Below are positions 49,719 to 62,531 of a stretch of DNA of 64,000 nt, piece after piece. How positions within the stretch are numbered: the stretch's first letter is position 1; each line of letters begins with the position of its first letter. The notes below the pieces were generated by a model that had not been told where the DNA came from, ran no database searches, and worked only from the letters and a program-made list of their open reading frames with translations. Source of the DNA: Blumeriella jaapii (taxonomy: Eukaryota > Ascomycota > Leotiomycetes > Helotiales > Drepanopezizaceae); contig VWND01000005.1 in NCBI GenBank assembly GCA_009599575.1, forward strand, positions 620,001 through 684,000, read 5' to 3'. The position numbers and the translations under genes are program-made.

Positions 49719-52700
49719 TTTTAACAGACATGTTGCTTTGCATGATTTCTAACAACTAGAAATGTGAATCATACATACATTTTGATACAGTCTTTGTATT
49801 TCTTGGGTACTTGCTTTCAACTTTCTGGCGCCCTGAGTCAACACCATCGCGGCATAGAAGACTTGTGAGGATCTTCTTAAGTCAGAAATACCTTTATAGC
49901 CTAGTTGAAGAGGAAACATAGCCCTTCAAGTGAAGGGCGTAGCGTTTCCCACATCCCCACCCCAAATCTTTGAGATCAAGTAGGTAGCACGCCATCCTGG
50001 ATGAGATGCCAATTCAAATTCAGGTCTGTTCAGCTCTACTAAGCCTATTACGTACTAGGGACCAGTATCGAGACGCAATTCAGCATACAAATTTGCGCCA
50101 TCCGGCATGGGCCGTACGGAGTCCAAGAACCACTTTGCTTGATCTGATTCTCTGGGGGCCATCCGCTCTCTAAGGCCAGATGATGGGACACTGGGCTTCC
50201 TGAGAAGCTCAAGTTAAGATCCCGGGGCATCAGCGATTCGATTGAGTTTGCGATTTGATACCGAGGGCTAACTTTTGCATTCCACACATGCGGCAGTTCT
50301 GCATCGGCCCGGCGAGTCTGATGTGTGAGATCGGAATAGGATCCAGACAGAACGATGAAGACATACCTGCCATACGGCTAATCTCTCGAAGGAAGGAAGG
50401 ACATCCATCTCGCATCTCTGGACGCTCGTTGGTAGCATTTAGAACGATTGCAGCTTGATAGTCATTGACGGCTTTGTACCTTCCGCCACCTTTCCGATGC
50501 CAGTCCGGCGGCACGGTGTTGCACAGAGTGAGTGTGGTGACGTTCGACGTGCGCGGCTGCGTCGTGCTACCACCCTCCTGAAGGTTCTCCGACTCGGGGC
50601 AGATCGCTTGAGACCACCCAAAGCAGTCGGTCTGTCTAGAAATAGTGAGGAGTCGTCGTGATTGCGAAGAGGAGATATTGTCAATCTCTATCCTTTGAAT
50701 CTAGGGGAAACATTAAAACTGTCCTAACCGGGTCGCCGATTGATCAACGGATCATGCTAGGAGGCTTGGCACGTCGACACATTCATTGTCAGTATTTTGG
50801 TGGAGACGTTGTTCTGGGAGATCATTTGAGATTGTCATGGTGAGACTGAGGACGTTGTTGGGTCATTTGTTGGAAAGTAGCAAAATGTGAAGGTCTGAAA
50901 TTGGTACCTAAGTAGCTGGAGGAGACATTGCTCAACTATGTCGAAAGCATACACACACCTCCGGCTTGCAACCATATCTCGGAAACGTTTCCATGATCAC
51001 TACCCTCATTTCCACCTGTCGCCTTCAGCGGACTTGTCCGTTCTTCTCCTCGCCATGTATTTGGTGACGCAGAATCCGTCCACACATCTGGAGCACGACC
51101 AAGACCGAGGTTGGAATATGATACCTAGCTACCTACATAGAGTCTTATAGCTCCAGCGCAAGCATTCATGCCATTCTCAATGCATCTAGTGCAAGCGAGA
51201 ATCATTCTCTCGCGGTATGAGCAGACGCATGAGATGACAGAGGCTGCGTATATTACATTGCCATCGGCATCACCGCACGCATGGCATTTGCAGTGCGCCG
51301 ACACGACAAACCCCGTTCCACGGAGTTCCAAGGCAGCGAGCGATGCCTGGTTTGATGAAGGAGAAGAAAGGCTTCACACACGGTGGGGGCTCGTGATATG
51401 TGGCAGGTAAACTTCCCATAGGATCCCCTCGACATGGGCTCCTACGTATGTACAGCACTGTACTGTAGGTATGTATGAAAGATTGACCTCTTGCGACCCA
51501 CCGATGAACGGGTGGCCGCTGGCGACATGGTTGATACGGAGAAACGACGACCTGCGAATGGAAGGCAATCAATTGGGAGTCGAAGTAAGTTTTGCACAGC
51601 GGACGAACCGCTATTTTGCGTCCGTGACCTCTGATCCCGGAGTCGGCTCATTCGGTCGCGAAAACATGTCTAAACGATGAAATGTATTTGGCGACTGAGG
51701 CCAGACGTTCTACAACTCCCAAGCTCCTTCACGTGCGCGAAGATCTGCAGAGCCTTTTTGCTGGGGCCATGGAGCAGCTTGATGTGGGATGGGCAATCTA
51801 TTACGGCGCTGCTCAAATGCTCGTTCACGTACGGAGTCTTCTGCACGTCTGGACACAATAATAGCACTCACTGACTGAGGGCAGTTCTGTAGATTATACA
51901 CTCTCCATCAGATAGGAGACGCCGATACAGAGCCACACAATGAGCAAACAATAAAGATGACCGTCAAAACTTGAACGACACGAGTCTAAACATTTCCTTC
52001 GGCTTCAACCTCGACTGGCAGGACTTTCGCATCGGTGCTCTCTCGCCCGCAATTGCTCACACTGAGAGGTGCCCATTACCAACCAAATTCGTCACGACTG
52101 AGGGCTTCCAAGATCGGCGATGCATGAAGGGCTTCTAATCAACTGAGATTGATGCTGCGCTGCTTCAGTCGACACTGGGTCCTTGCCGGCACGCTCCGGT
52201 TCCGGATCGGCTTCCTAAACTGGCTATTCATAGAGCTGGAACCGGCTCGATACAACAGCCCCGCGGGTCAGGTCCACTGTGGGGATGCTTTAGCCAACAG
52301 GCCTATTTGGGGAATCCTTGAGGGGGTCGGAGCAAATCATCGCTTGAATCCCGGTGGGACCGGGAAGCTGGTAGACCGGAGTAAACGGCAACGGCGCAGG
52401 GACCACTGCAGGTTTGGGTTGGACTTCTAGGAATCGGGAAGAAACGATAGATTAACTCATCATCGCTCGGGCGCGCGAGCACTTCTATTATCGGCCGGAA
52501 TCATTGGATGCAAAGACCAGCAGGCGCCGACATCGAAGCTATCGGTGGCGATGGGAACCGGTAATTTTGGCTGGTGGCGTGTCGAATTGGCCTTTCCAAT
52601 GACCAGGTGTGCGCGAGCGATCCTTCATTCCTGGGACTGACTGTACATACTGGACTGGACTGTAGATGGGAGCTGTTGGAGAATCCGACGTCATCGAGTC

Positions 52701-54580
52701 GTGAGATAAGTGAACGGTTTTCGAGGATGGTTCACCGTCCCAAAGCCGGAAGGGCCCGCCCGGTGAGCTGTCGAGAGAGAAAGCAGGCCGGAGGAAGACA
52801 AGGCCAAGATGCTTCCATCACAAGGCTCGTATCGCACGATTCTTAAGTCTTCGCCGAACTGTCTATCCACAGGCCTTGACTGATGACGCACACACCGTTG
52901 CACTGTTCACGCAACGCCACTGATGACATGCACATCATCCACCGATCTCGCGATGCCGCTTGGACCTTTGTCATCCATGTTCCTCCCGCGACAATGCCAT
53001 CCGTCCGATCCGGAGACTTGCCCGTTTCTGCGTAGGTTCAACGACCGAATCACTGTGCCGACCGATGCGTCGTCTGAAGATATGCTTGCTTTCATACCGC
53101 CCACGTCTACCGATAGAATGAGTGATTACGGTGCAGTGCTGCGTGTCCAAGGTAACGTGGAAACGGAAACCCGTACGAACGACCGAATGGTAAGTACAGT
53201 ACAGTACAGTGGGCGCCTTTCTAGGAGTGTAAAGTAAACAAACTCGCTTCTCGCCTGCCACCGGGGAACGACTCCGTCGCGTGGGAGTATCAAATCCTCT
53301 CGATTTTATGCTCCTGCACTGTACCGTGCTGCATTCCCAGCAAGTGACTTTGCAAACGTGACTTCCGAGACAACAGCATTTGTTTGGGCTATCATACTGT
53401 ATGTACAGTACAGTACTGTAGGTCGTACGTATTCGAGTCGAGTTCGGTTCTCTGTTCAGGCGGCGCACGTGACTTCGCGTATCACGATCACCACTGTTGT
53501 GCATCGCTTCATGTTGCGTCGAGCTCTCTCGCATGTACATCCTTCTACGTCCTCCATCTCGCGCCGCAATCGTCTCGACCCCACGAGCCGACACTTGAGC
53601 TGCTTTGCTAGTCCTGCATCGAACTCCTGTACGCAACCGGGCGATCAGGAAAGCCGCTTGGGCTCGAGATGGCCGGCTGTCAATCCTGAGGAATCCATGG
53701 GATCATGTGCTTCGGCGCCAGCTCTGCGTCTTGTCTCGGAAGACTCGTCGTCCTACACAGCACCACTCACTCACTGTACCGTAAGTACTATACTTACCTG
53801 CCCATCATGGGCCTTTGGCTGACTTCTTTTGTAGGCAGGCGCAGTCTCGCATTCATCGTCTCTGCGACGGACTATTCCCCTTGTGGGCATGTCGACAAGC
53901 ATCCCCCCTCAGCCGGTCTTCGATCTCGGGTCATGGCATCTTCCTCCAGACCCTCCCGACCCTCCAGACCCCCCTCCGGACCAGGCTCCTGCCGGTTAGC
54001 CGTGCCTCCAGGATCAAACACGGCGGGCGGCGCAAAGGATCATGTGACGCTCCCACATCGAGTGCCGGTTCGAGCACGTTCGGGCTTGTTTTCTTCCTTC
54101 TCGGTGTGGGATCTCATCCATCCAGCATGCATCGTCTGTTGCCCGCTTGTGTCATCCTGCCCTCCGGTCTTCGCAAAAGCAATCTTATGCCCTAATGCTG
54201 GAACCAGCCGTTTTAGCTCGGCCTAGGTGCGTGGTGGCCCACAGCGGCTACTCACTTCCTCGCTCGAGCTAGGGTGACGTGCGAATCCTCCGCACTCATC
54301 CATCCATCTGGATCTGCTGGGTTGATGCGATTCTCGGCTGGAACATCACAATCGCTTCCACCAGAATCACCCTGCGAAGGCGCCATCAGGGAGGAATGCT
54401 CGGCACTGCTACCGCTTTCTGGCTCGATGTGTGTCGGGGTCAAATATCACAACTACCGCCAGCACAGCCCGCCCCGCCAGCTTCACCCATCGAAGCCACC
54501 ACCAGCTGGGTGCACGGGAACGCTACGTGCTTGATACATTCGTTGGATCTTCGAGTTCGCTGTCTCTACGAATCGCCGAC
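49719..54580. other. Gene-poor spacer, 4.9 kb
   Basis: I find no gene I can support over nearly 5 kb. Open frames are short (under 225 codons), overlap on both strands and show no domain. TACTGTAC-type motifs occur near 51449, 53193 and 53396. The right end should contain the permease promoter. Confidence 0.5.
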
Positions 54581-56386
54581 ATGTTTGGCGGGTTGCGCCG
54601 GTCCGTCGCTGCGGGTGCACCAGCAAGAGCAGACATGGACGACGACAAGGATCTCGCTTTCGATTCCCAGACCAGGAGGGCCTCGGTTCAGATCGTCGAC
54701 GCGCAGGAAGAGAACAATCTGCAGAGGGCGCTGGGCCAGCGACACATCCAGATGATTGCACTGGCGGGTGCGATTGTAAGCTACCTCCCCTTCCCCCTGT
54801 CACGTGACGATTCTCACCCGAACAGGGCACTGGCTTGTTTCTCAGTCTTGGAGGCGCTCTCCAGACCGGTGGTCCGCTGGGAGCGTTGCTTGGATATGCC
54901 TTCGTCGGCCTCGTTGTCTGTGCCGTACAGTTTGCCTTGGGAGAAACGTCGGCGTTGTTTCCCGTGACGGGATCATTCGTCCGCCATGCAGAGTTCCTCG
55001 TTGACCCGGCCCTCGGATTTGCTGTGGGCTGGAACGTCGTGTATGGGACCTACCTCAGTGTTCCGGCCGAGATCTCGGCCGCTGTGGTCCTCATTCAGTT
55101 CTGGACGGACAAATACCCTGCTGTTTGGATCACCCTCTTCATCGTCGTCACCTTCCTGGTCGGCATTGCTTTCGTTGGCGTTTACGGCGAAATCGAATTC
55201 TTCTTCGCTCTCTTGAAGATTCTCCTGGTCATCGGGATCATTGTCATGGGTCTTGTGATCGATCTCGGCATGGTACCGGGCCAGGAGAGACTTGGATTTA
55301 GGTATTGGAACAATCCGGGTCCTTTGGTCGCATACATTGCAAAGGGAAACTGGGGACAATTTCTCGGCTTCTGGAAAGTCATGACCAACGCTGTCTACTC
55401 CTTCGCCGGCGTCGAGAGTGTGTCGGTCGCTGCAGCCGAGACGAAGAGCCCTCGGCAAAACATCCCGAGAGCCTGCAAGAAAGTGTTCGCCAGAGTCTCG
55501 ATTTTTTACCTTCTCTCGGTTCTCGTCGTTGGCATGCTGGTTCCGAGCAATGATCCGACGCTCCACAACGATGCTGGAAATGCGTCGACCAGCCCCTTCG
55601 TCACCGCTGCCACAAGAGCTGGGATCAAGGTCGTCCCATCAATCATCAATGCCGTGGTCCTGACATCCGCCTGGTCTGCTTCGAATCAAGGTCTGCTCAC
55701 CGGGACCCGGATTCTCTACGGATTAGCGCTCAAGAAGCATGCACCACAAATCTTTTTGCGAACAACCAGCTGGGGTATCCCGTGGGTATGTGTCGTCTTG
55801 CAGACAGTCATTTCGACGTTGGCTTTCATGGCTCTTTCCAGCGGAGCTTTGACTGTTTTCTATTGGTTTCTCAACCTCACTGCGGCAGGTACGCTGGTAA
55901 GTTGGAGCGTCATTCTCATCAATCATATTCGCCTTCACAAGGCTTTAAAGGTGCAGGGAATCGCTCGAGAGGAGCTCCCTTGGTCGCACTGGTGGACACG
56001 TAAGTCGCACAGACATCCATGATTGTGACAATTGCTCACAGCTGGCAGCGTATACATCACGGGTCGCTCTCGTCGCGTGTGTCTTATTCCTCTTCACCGG
56101 TGGCTTCACTGTGTTTACCAAAGGCCGTTGGGACACGGCAACGTTCGTATCATCTTACCTGTAAGTCTTTTCCAAACACAGCTTCCCTTTTCCATACTGA
56201 CTCGTTCTTAGCGATATTCCAATCGTCCTATTTGCCTACCTCGGCTGGAAGTTCTACAAGAAAACCGAAATTTTGAGCCTAGAGTCGATCCCTCTTCGTG
56301 AAGCCCTCGATGAAATGGAAGACAACCCCGAGGATCCCATACCGCCGACAACTGGATGGAAAAGATTGAATGTTCTATGGGGCTAG
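54581..56386 (+). CDS. Amino-acid permease (yeast AAT/YAT family)
   Basis: This is a 12-TM amino-acid/proton symporter of the fungal YAT family (Gap1, Dip5 and relatives), 551 residues. Exons are 54581-54775, 54826-55999, 56049-56160 and 56212-56386, with all junctions in frame. The family signature is clear: LGQRHIQMIALAGAI then GTGLFLSLGGALQTGGP in TM1, and FPVTGSFVRHAEFLVDPALGFAVGWN in TM3. FAGVESVSVAAAETKSPRQNIPRA and SASNQGLLTGTRILYGLA follow. The cytosolic N terminus carries acidic and Lys-containing stretches used in this family for ubiquitin-driven endocytosis. The short tail ends TTGWKRLNVLWG. Substrate range cannot be read; the DIP5/AGP-like group is my best guess. Its stop lies 95 bp from that of the convergent glycosyltransferase gene. 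Confidence 0.88.
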
Positions 56387-56481
56387 ATCGAGTACGGAAA
56401 GGCTCACGCCTTAGACTGTACTGTATATTTGTATCCCCAATAGGAAACCATCTGATCATCTTACACCTGTGCATTTTCATC

Positions 56482-58607
56482 TCAGATTTGATATCCCTGC
56501 CGGGCCGATCCCGCCCAGCTTGGCCATTCCGGCCCATGACAGGCGTTCTCTGATGTCCAGGCCCGAATCCTCGCCAGGTTCCAACCCGATCGCGTCGCGA
56601 TCCCATCTCCGCCATCCGGCTTCGCGTACTTCCCCAGCCTGACGGACTCGCCCAGTGTGCAGACGTTCTCCGAATACACATACTGGAAACATCGCTCATA
56701 TGCCTCGCAGGCCTTGGCGCAGTTCTCGAAGGACAAGTGCGCTTCCCTTTCTACGTCGGGCCGGTCGTCCAGGGGTTCGTTACGCTTGCCATGTGGTGCT
56801 TGTGCGGATAGGGGGGGAAGGGTAGCCTTTTTAGTTGCGATTTTCGAGTCGCGCTTCGAGTTGGAATCCTCTTCGTCCTTCGCTGCTTGTTCGCCCTCCG
56901 TGATCTCTGCGTCCTTGACGTTCTTTGGGTCGTCCGTCCGCCCATCCGGGACGTTTGCGTCCTCTGACGGCGGCTTAGTAGCCTCTGTACTTGCATCTTT
57001 CGAAACCGTATCTTCCGCCTCGAGTTGCCTGTCAGATTCGTCCTCCTCCATCGCCTTCTGTTTTTTCTCCGTCTCTTTCGCTGCTGCCGTGTCAGCCGCT
57101 GCCTTCTCGGCCTGCTGCGTTCTCACGGAATCCTCTTCCAGTTTCAATTGTTCCTGCTTGTTCCTCGCGTCCTCGGTCCTTCCATCTTCCTCGTCCTTCT
57201 CCCTTTGCTTTTCTAGCAGTTGATCCTCTATCTTCTTGGTCTCTTCTTCAGAATAGACTCTCCCGTGCGCCATGTTGTCCCAATTGTCCCGCGCCTCAAC
57301 CAGGTGCGGCTCAACAAAGTGGAAATACAGGTCTGCAAAGATGGTCGCCTGCGAAAAGTCAGATTGGGGAATCTCGCACAGGCGCATCCACTTACGTTGG
57401 AGTTCGCGTCCAAGATTTCTCTCTTCCTCTCGTACCTCCAGATGGCGCTGATCTCATGCGGCAAGACGTGATGCATGGTCACCACCGGCAGACACCAGAG
57501 CTGGCCGGGCCCAAAAGACATCGTGGCAGGCTTGTCGCCGTTAGTCAAAGGGTGCGTTCCCGAGATCGGAATCCCCTTCTCCAGCAGCGCAAGCGCGAGA
57601 GCCAGGTCTCCACAGCACACCTCTTTCATCTTCTGGTCCCACGTCGCCGCCAATCCCTGCGGCTGGTCTGGCCCGAGCAGCTTGTTCATCGCCGCGTTGG
57701 AGAGGACGTACCCACTTCCACCGTGGCCGAATGCCGTCTCTCCTATGTACACGGGGGCTCCCATGTACATGGGCTTCGTGTGGTCCAGCCTCCCCAGCCA
57801 TTCGGCAAGGTTGCTCCACACTACGTAGGAGTCCGTCTCGATGAACACGTACCATTTCGCGTTCGGTCGCATCTCGAACGTCTCCTCGACCATGTGCAGG
57901 AACTTGTACTTATCCAAGCGCCAGCCGCTGCGTCCGTCGCCCTTGCTCCGCTCCTCTTTCAACTCCTCGATGTCCTGGCCGGTGCGCTGATATCGGCGAA
58001 TGTCACGGTAGATCTGAAAATCGGCGTCCGACTCCTTGATGGTTTGGTCGACGTTCCGGAGCGCGTCGTTGATGAGAAACGGGCCCAGCGCGCCCTGGAG
58101 GTCGGAGAAGAAGAGGATGTCAGCTGGATCCAGATATCGCAGCGTGGTGCCGACTTGGATGGACAGGTGCGAGACCTCTTGCGCACCGGTTTTGAAGATG
58201 ATGACGATGCCCTGGTCTCGCAGCCGGCCAACGACCTCCTGCTCAGCCGTCGGCTCCAGATTCGGGCCCTTGGAGGCCAGGCCCCCTGGGATCCCGATCG
58301 CAGGTGGCGTGGCTGCGGCCGCTGCTGGGAGAGGACATGTTGCCGTCTCGATGGCGGTTTCCGTCGTGGTGACATACTTCATCTCGGTCGTGGTTGAGAT
58401 CACGGATGAGAGTGCTTCGCAATCGGGAGCGGGACCCCAGGCGACCGACTGCGGCTTCTGTACGGTGTGGCTACTGTTCAGATACAGCGCGAGAGAGGCC
58501 CGGTCGAGATGAGAGAATCGATTGCTCGGCCGAAACCAGAACACGAGAAATGCCAACATGAAGACGATGGCTGCTGCATTGGCTGGTACCCGGCGGGAGA
58601 GAGACAT
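56482..58607 (-). CDS. GT31-like type II membrane glycosyltransferase with Cys-rich C-terminal domain
   Basis: Two exons (57396-58607 and 56482-57348; 47-bp intron with GTAAGT and CGCAG) give 692 residues. The start ATG at 58607 gives a short basic N terminus and a signal anchor (AAAIVFMLAFLVFWF), as in Golgi type II enzymes. The luminal part resembles fringe-like GT31/DUF604 proteins: VIIFKTGAQE, DILFFSDLQG, KYKFLHMVEETF, the metal-binding acidic motif in WYVFIETDSYVVWSNLAEWL (E257-T-D259), and GGSGYVLSNAAM. After FADLYFHFVEPHL comes a highly charged linker of about 180 residues rich in Glu, Lys and Asp. The end has a Cys cluster (ENCAKACEAYERCFQYVY, NVCTLG) resembling a PAN/apple-like module. 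Donor and acceptor sugars are unknown. The charged linker is unusual for a Golgi lumenal protein. Confidence 0.8.
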
Positions 58608-58946
58608 GGTGAAGAGGCACTTCGGCGGGGGCTGATGGAATGAATGGATGGTGTTCAAAAGTTGAGAAAGAGACAGAGGAGCGGGAGTGCGGGTGGTGAG
58701 AGAGAAAACACATCATGTCGGCGGCGCGAAGGGACGTATTAGGAATGAGATGTGACGAATGTATCGACGCCCAGATTGAGATCATGGAAGCAAGGGAGTT
58801 TGGCTCCATGTAGCCGAGCCTGGTGAAAGGGACACACACGTGACGAGAGTGTTTTTGTTTTGATTAAGCGATGGCGATGGTCGGGCCTCGGAATATCGCA
58901 CCTTCTTCCAAAGAGTGTTTCCGGGCGCCAACCAGCTATCCATGTT
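58608..58946. other. Intergenic, GT31 promoter
   Basis: These 340 bp separate two minus-strand genes and contain the GT31 promoter. No motif stands out. Confidence 0.55.
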
Positions 58947-59651
58947 TCAAGCGTTCTTGCTCCCCACAAAAAGGCCCCTTGGTTGGGCTGGGTCGGGTCG
59001 ATCAACGAGGCAATCAGACGTGAAGTCTTCTTCAGCAAGTGATTTCGATCGAATCTCGAATCTTGGCGATTGATTGCCCAGAGCGTCGGAGCCGGGCGTC
59101 TGAGAACGACGGCAGGGCAGCACGGCGTCTTTCGGAGAAATCTCGTCCTCGGGAGGATCGTGGGGGACACAAGCACCGCTCTTCTTGCGACACCACTGGT
59201 ACGACGGGCATCCTGAACCATCGGCGCAAGCTTCTGGCTGTTAGGTACATACACAGACGCGCCAGGCGCGACGTGATGTAGACGGGGACTTGCCGAAGCC
59301 AGCTTCGGGCTCCTCTGGGAATGACAGCAGCGTCTGACCGGCATCAGGGGAGCCCTCGAGTACGGGATTCCCAGCGTGAGATGTAATCGAGTTGGGATGC
59401 GGGTTTGGAGGGATGGCAGACGCGGAAGGATAGTCGTGGGGTTGTGGAGCAGTGTGATCCCGCGCCGCATTCTGCATCGATGGTACAGGTGATGAGGCCT
59501 AAGATGTTTCAGTGTTCGTGTCTTTGAGTCGAGACTTTGAAAAGGAAGGTTTGAACTGCTCACTCAACTCTGTGCCTTTGTAGACTTTGGACCAGGGAGC
59601 GGCAGTCGCGCTCCCTGCGATTACGGCGGTAGCTAGGGCATAGATGTGCAT
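58947..59651 (-). CDS. Small secreted Cys-rich protein with two spaced Cys modules, candidate effector
   Basis: This gene was rebuilt from three exons (59564-59651, 59364-59498 and 58947-59230), giving 168 residues. The signal peptide is MHIYALATAVIAGSATAAP. Exon 2 carries a first module of four Cys spaced C-x5-C-x5-C-x10-C (CTIDAECGAGSHC). Exon 3 carries a second with C-x5-C-x5-C-x6-C (CADGSGCPSYQWC). The rest is polar with a few further Cys. Intron 1 (GTGAGC, TTAG) is good. Intron 2 (59231-59363, donor GTACTC, acceptor after CCAGAAG with a CTAAC branch) is the weakest part, and other acceptors 4 or 6 bases away are possible. I recognise no family. Size, secretion and Cys content fit a small secreted protein, possibly an effector or wall protein, but no host interaction is shown. 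Confidence 0.55.
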
Positions 59652-62531
59652 CGTGATTGTGACGAGGGTGCGGGAGTAAATCGGGGAAAGGCTGGTTTCG
59701 AAGAGACAATTGGAGGGATGTTGATGAGTTGATTTTGGCTTATGTTGGTTCGCGATTATTGGTTTCGTACGCTGTTGACATAGATGTATTTCTTGCAAAG
59801 GGACGGGATCGATGCTTAAGGATCACAGACATGAATGCTTCCAGTCGAAATTGACCTGGTACCTTTTTGAGCAACAAAGGTCTTCGAAACGTAGACGATT
59901 AAAGATAGCACGGCTGTTTTCGAGTGGTAGAGATTATTGGGTGGAAAAAGCTCTTTGGATCGCAAACGTCAAAAAAACATTGGTTGCGGTTCATCGAGTC
60001 AGCTTTGTGTTCTCCAGGCACAATCCGGAAGACTTGCTTTCCGGATTCAAAGGCTAGATGAGGATGCAACGTCCTCTCCGTGGCACAGATAGCGAGCCAT
60101 CTGGCTGGCGCTGGCCACAAGTAGTGTGATACCTACATGTGTTCGTGTAACTCACCGTGGCGTGCATGAGCCAGGATCGACACTAAATCTGCTGTCACAG
60201 TTCCACAAGATATTGGGATCTGGACTAGCAGGTGTTTTCGCTGGGTTTCACAGGGCTCGAACACATTTCGGTGCTGTTGCCCTCGAATTTGTATGGAACT
60301 CGAAGAGAAAACTCGGCTCTTCGTCTAGAAACGCACGATAGGTAAGGCTTTGTGTCTATCCAGTCTAGCGCGGAGACAAAGGTGACATCATTAGAAGTAT
60401 GCGATTGCATTTTCGGTATGATACACATTTCTGGTATCTCTAGTTAGCCTCCTCGAAAGAGATTGGGCTGAAGCGAGGCATCTCTTTCCGCTTGACTTGA
60501 GTGAAGCCGGCCCAGGCTCAATCACAAAAGCCAATCATCCCGCGAGCACGTAGCCGCTATCGAATGTTCACCGAAAACACACATGTGTTGGATTTCAACA
60601 CATTTCGCGACACCTCCCAGCCAAGTGATTGCTCGGCGCTCGTTCGAAAGAGTGTTGTTGCATGCGAGCCAGGGTTTCGGTCACCCACTTTTCCGGCATG
60701 TGCGTCGCGGCTCCCTCTTGTATGTGTCCCGGTGCCAAAGTCCCGGGAGATATCCGTTCCGCAATCTCTACATGTGGAGGTTCTCGCATCATGTCGCCCG
60801 CGCAAAGCACTTGGCGCTAGGGACTCGCGGGGACGCTCCGGCCTGTCCCGTCCGAATGACAATCGGTCATAGATCAAGCGCCGGGCGAGAACATCTCGGA
60901 CACCAATCTTCATGCTGGATCGATGTGTTCGTCGCAGCGCTACTGTCCACACTGCAAGCCACGCGGGAGGAGATGCTCGCTTCTCGCCTCGCGAGACCTA
61001 GTGTTACTTATACAGACAGTACTGATCTCGGACTGTATGTACTGTACATACGTCTCGTACAGATCTTGGTCACGCGATCTCGCCAAGAATACTCCTCTGT
61101 ATAAGGTTTTGCATTGCTTGCTGTCTTGTCGAGCATACTGTAGCATAGCCAAGATGCTGGTCCAGGACCTTCACAGGTTCCCCGGGTCCACCCTAGATAA
61201 GCTCCCTACAGTACCCAGTACAGTACATATTGATATTGACAGGTTCAGACGGGGAACAAGGATTGCAGAGAGCCGAGGATGATTTGGCTAAGCGTCATTC
61301 GTACTCAGAGTCAAGGGATTGCTAACATACGTAAGCGACGGTGTTTGACGGGTGAGCTGCCAAAGTCAAAAGTTACGACGGTGGCAGAGAGGACACTGCT
61401 GAACTGACGTCTCTCGTTTAAGCCACAAGCCCGGCGTTTTGCCATCGGTGATACGAAGCAAAGACATGGAAGAGACATGGTGCATCGTCGAAGCTTCGTC
61501 GCGCAGCGCGGTAGAAGAAAACACGCGACGACCTGCATGCACTGTTATCTCAAAGTCAGCGGCGCAGAAAAGCCTCGCCGGAGAGGCTCGCCAAGATACG
61601 GGCAAGCGTTGGGTAAGCAATACTAAGACACTCGGCACTAGCTTCTTCGTACATGTCCGTTTCCAACCCCGTACCACCTACTACTTCCCACCCTACATCG
61701 TAGAATCATGCCATAGCCCGTGGCTTTGGAAAGAAAGCCGAGCAAGAGCGGCGCTCAGGTGGAAAAGTACGATCTCCTACTTCTACAGTAGATACAGTGC
61801 GCATCTCAATAACGTCACTCGCTGGAAGTTCCTATAACCGATTTTGGGCTCGTGCTTGCAAGGTTTACAAGGAGGGATCAAAGGTCAATCTACAGATTGT
61901 TCCGGTCCAGCCGTACTGAGATGCAGATTAAACACTACTTCTTTGCATCGTGGAAGCAGGCTAGCAGTTCGCTTATACTGTAGAGCTATCTTCTCCCTAC
62001 GCGCTATGAAGGAAATCAAGTGCTTTCCTATAGATTGAAAGCTGTTACAAGATATAAGTTTATTTTCACACCGGATCGTGCACGGTCGTCCGGAATCTGG
62101 GGGAGGCAAGAAGAAGTATGTACCTGTCAGGAGGAAGTATGCAGGACAAAGTCGGACCGAGTCAACAAAGTTCGAGTCCAACGTCTATCATGCACTTCCC
62201 GTCTTCCATCACCTACGGCAGGGTTCCTATAGGTGGTCACACCACGCAACGCCCAGAAACTAGAAGGCCGATATTGTGCAACAAAGCATGAGTCTGGCCA
62301 CGGGATCCCGTCCACTTCTCCCCGTCCGGGGCCTGACTCTGTAGAACAGAACAAAGGATCGATCAATCTGGGGGTTGAGAAGGCGGGGAAGAGGAACTCA
62401 ACTGCGAGCTATGACCGGTATAAAGAGGTCGTTCCCATCGTCCTCAGAAATGGCAAGCAAGTGTTTCTGCGTTTTCAATTTCGAGTCTCTTTGGGATCAC
62501 AGTAGTACTTTGTCAAGTTCAGGTTGCAACA
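59652..62531. other. Intergenic spacer, 2.9 kb
   Basis: No gene is supported. TACTGTAC-type motifs occur near 61017-61045 and 61207-61230. The promoter of the transporter lies at the right end. Confidence 0.5.

Noticed and set aside
52285..52350. tRNA-like box A (TAGCCAACAGG) and box B (CTTGAATCCC)
   Set aside because: The flanking stems do not pair (ATCGC against CCGGT), and no acceptor stem closes, so it is not a tRNA.
56991..58397. 468-codon plus-strand open frame
   Set aside because: It is antisense to the GT31 gene, whose exons, motifs and splice sites are well supported; the frame shows no domain.
58739..59563. 274-codon minus-strand open frame
   Set aside because: It overlaps the Cys-rich gene in another frame, has no ordinary start or domain, and lacks the Cys modules and signal peptide seen in the spliced model.
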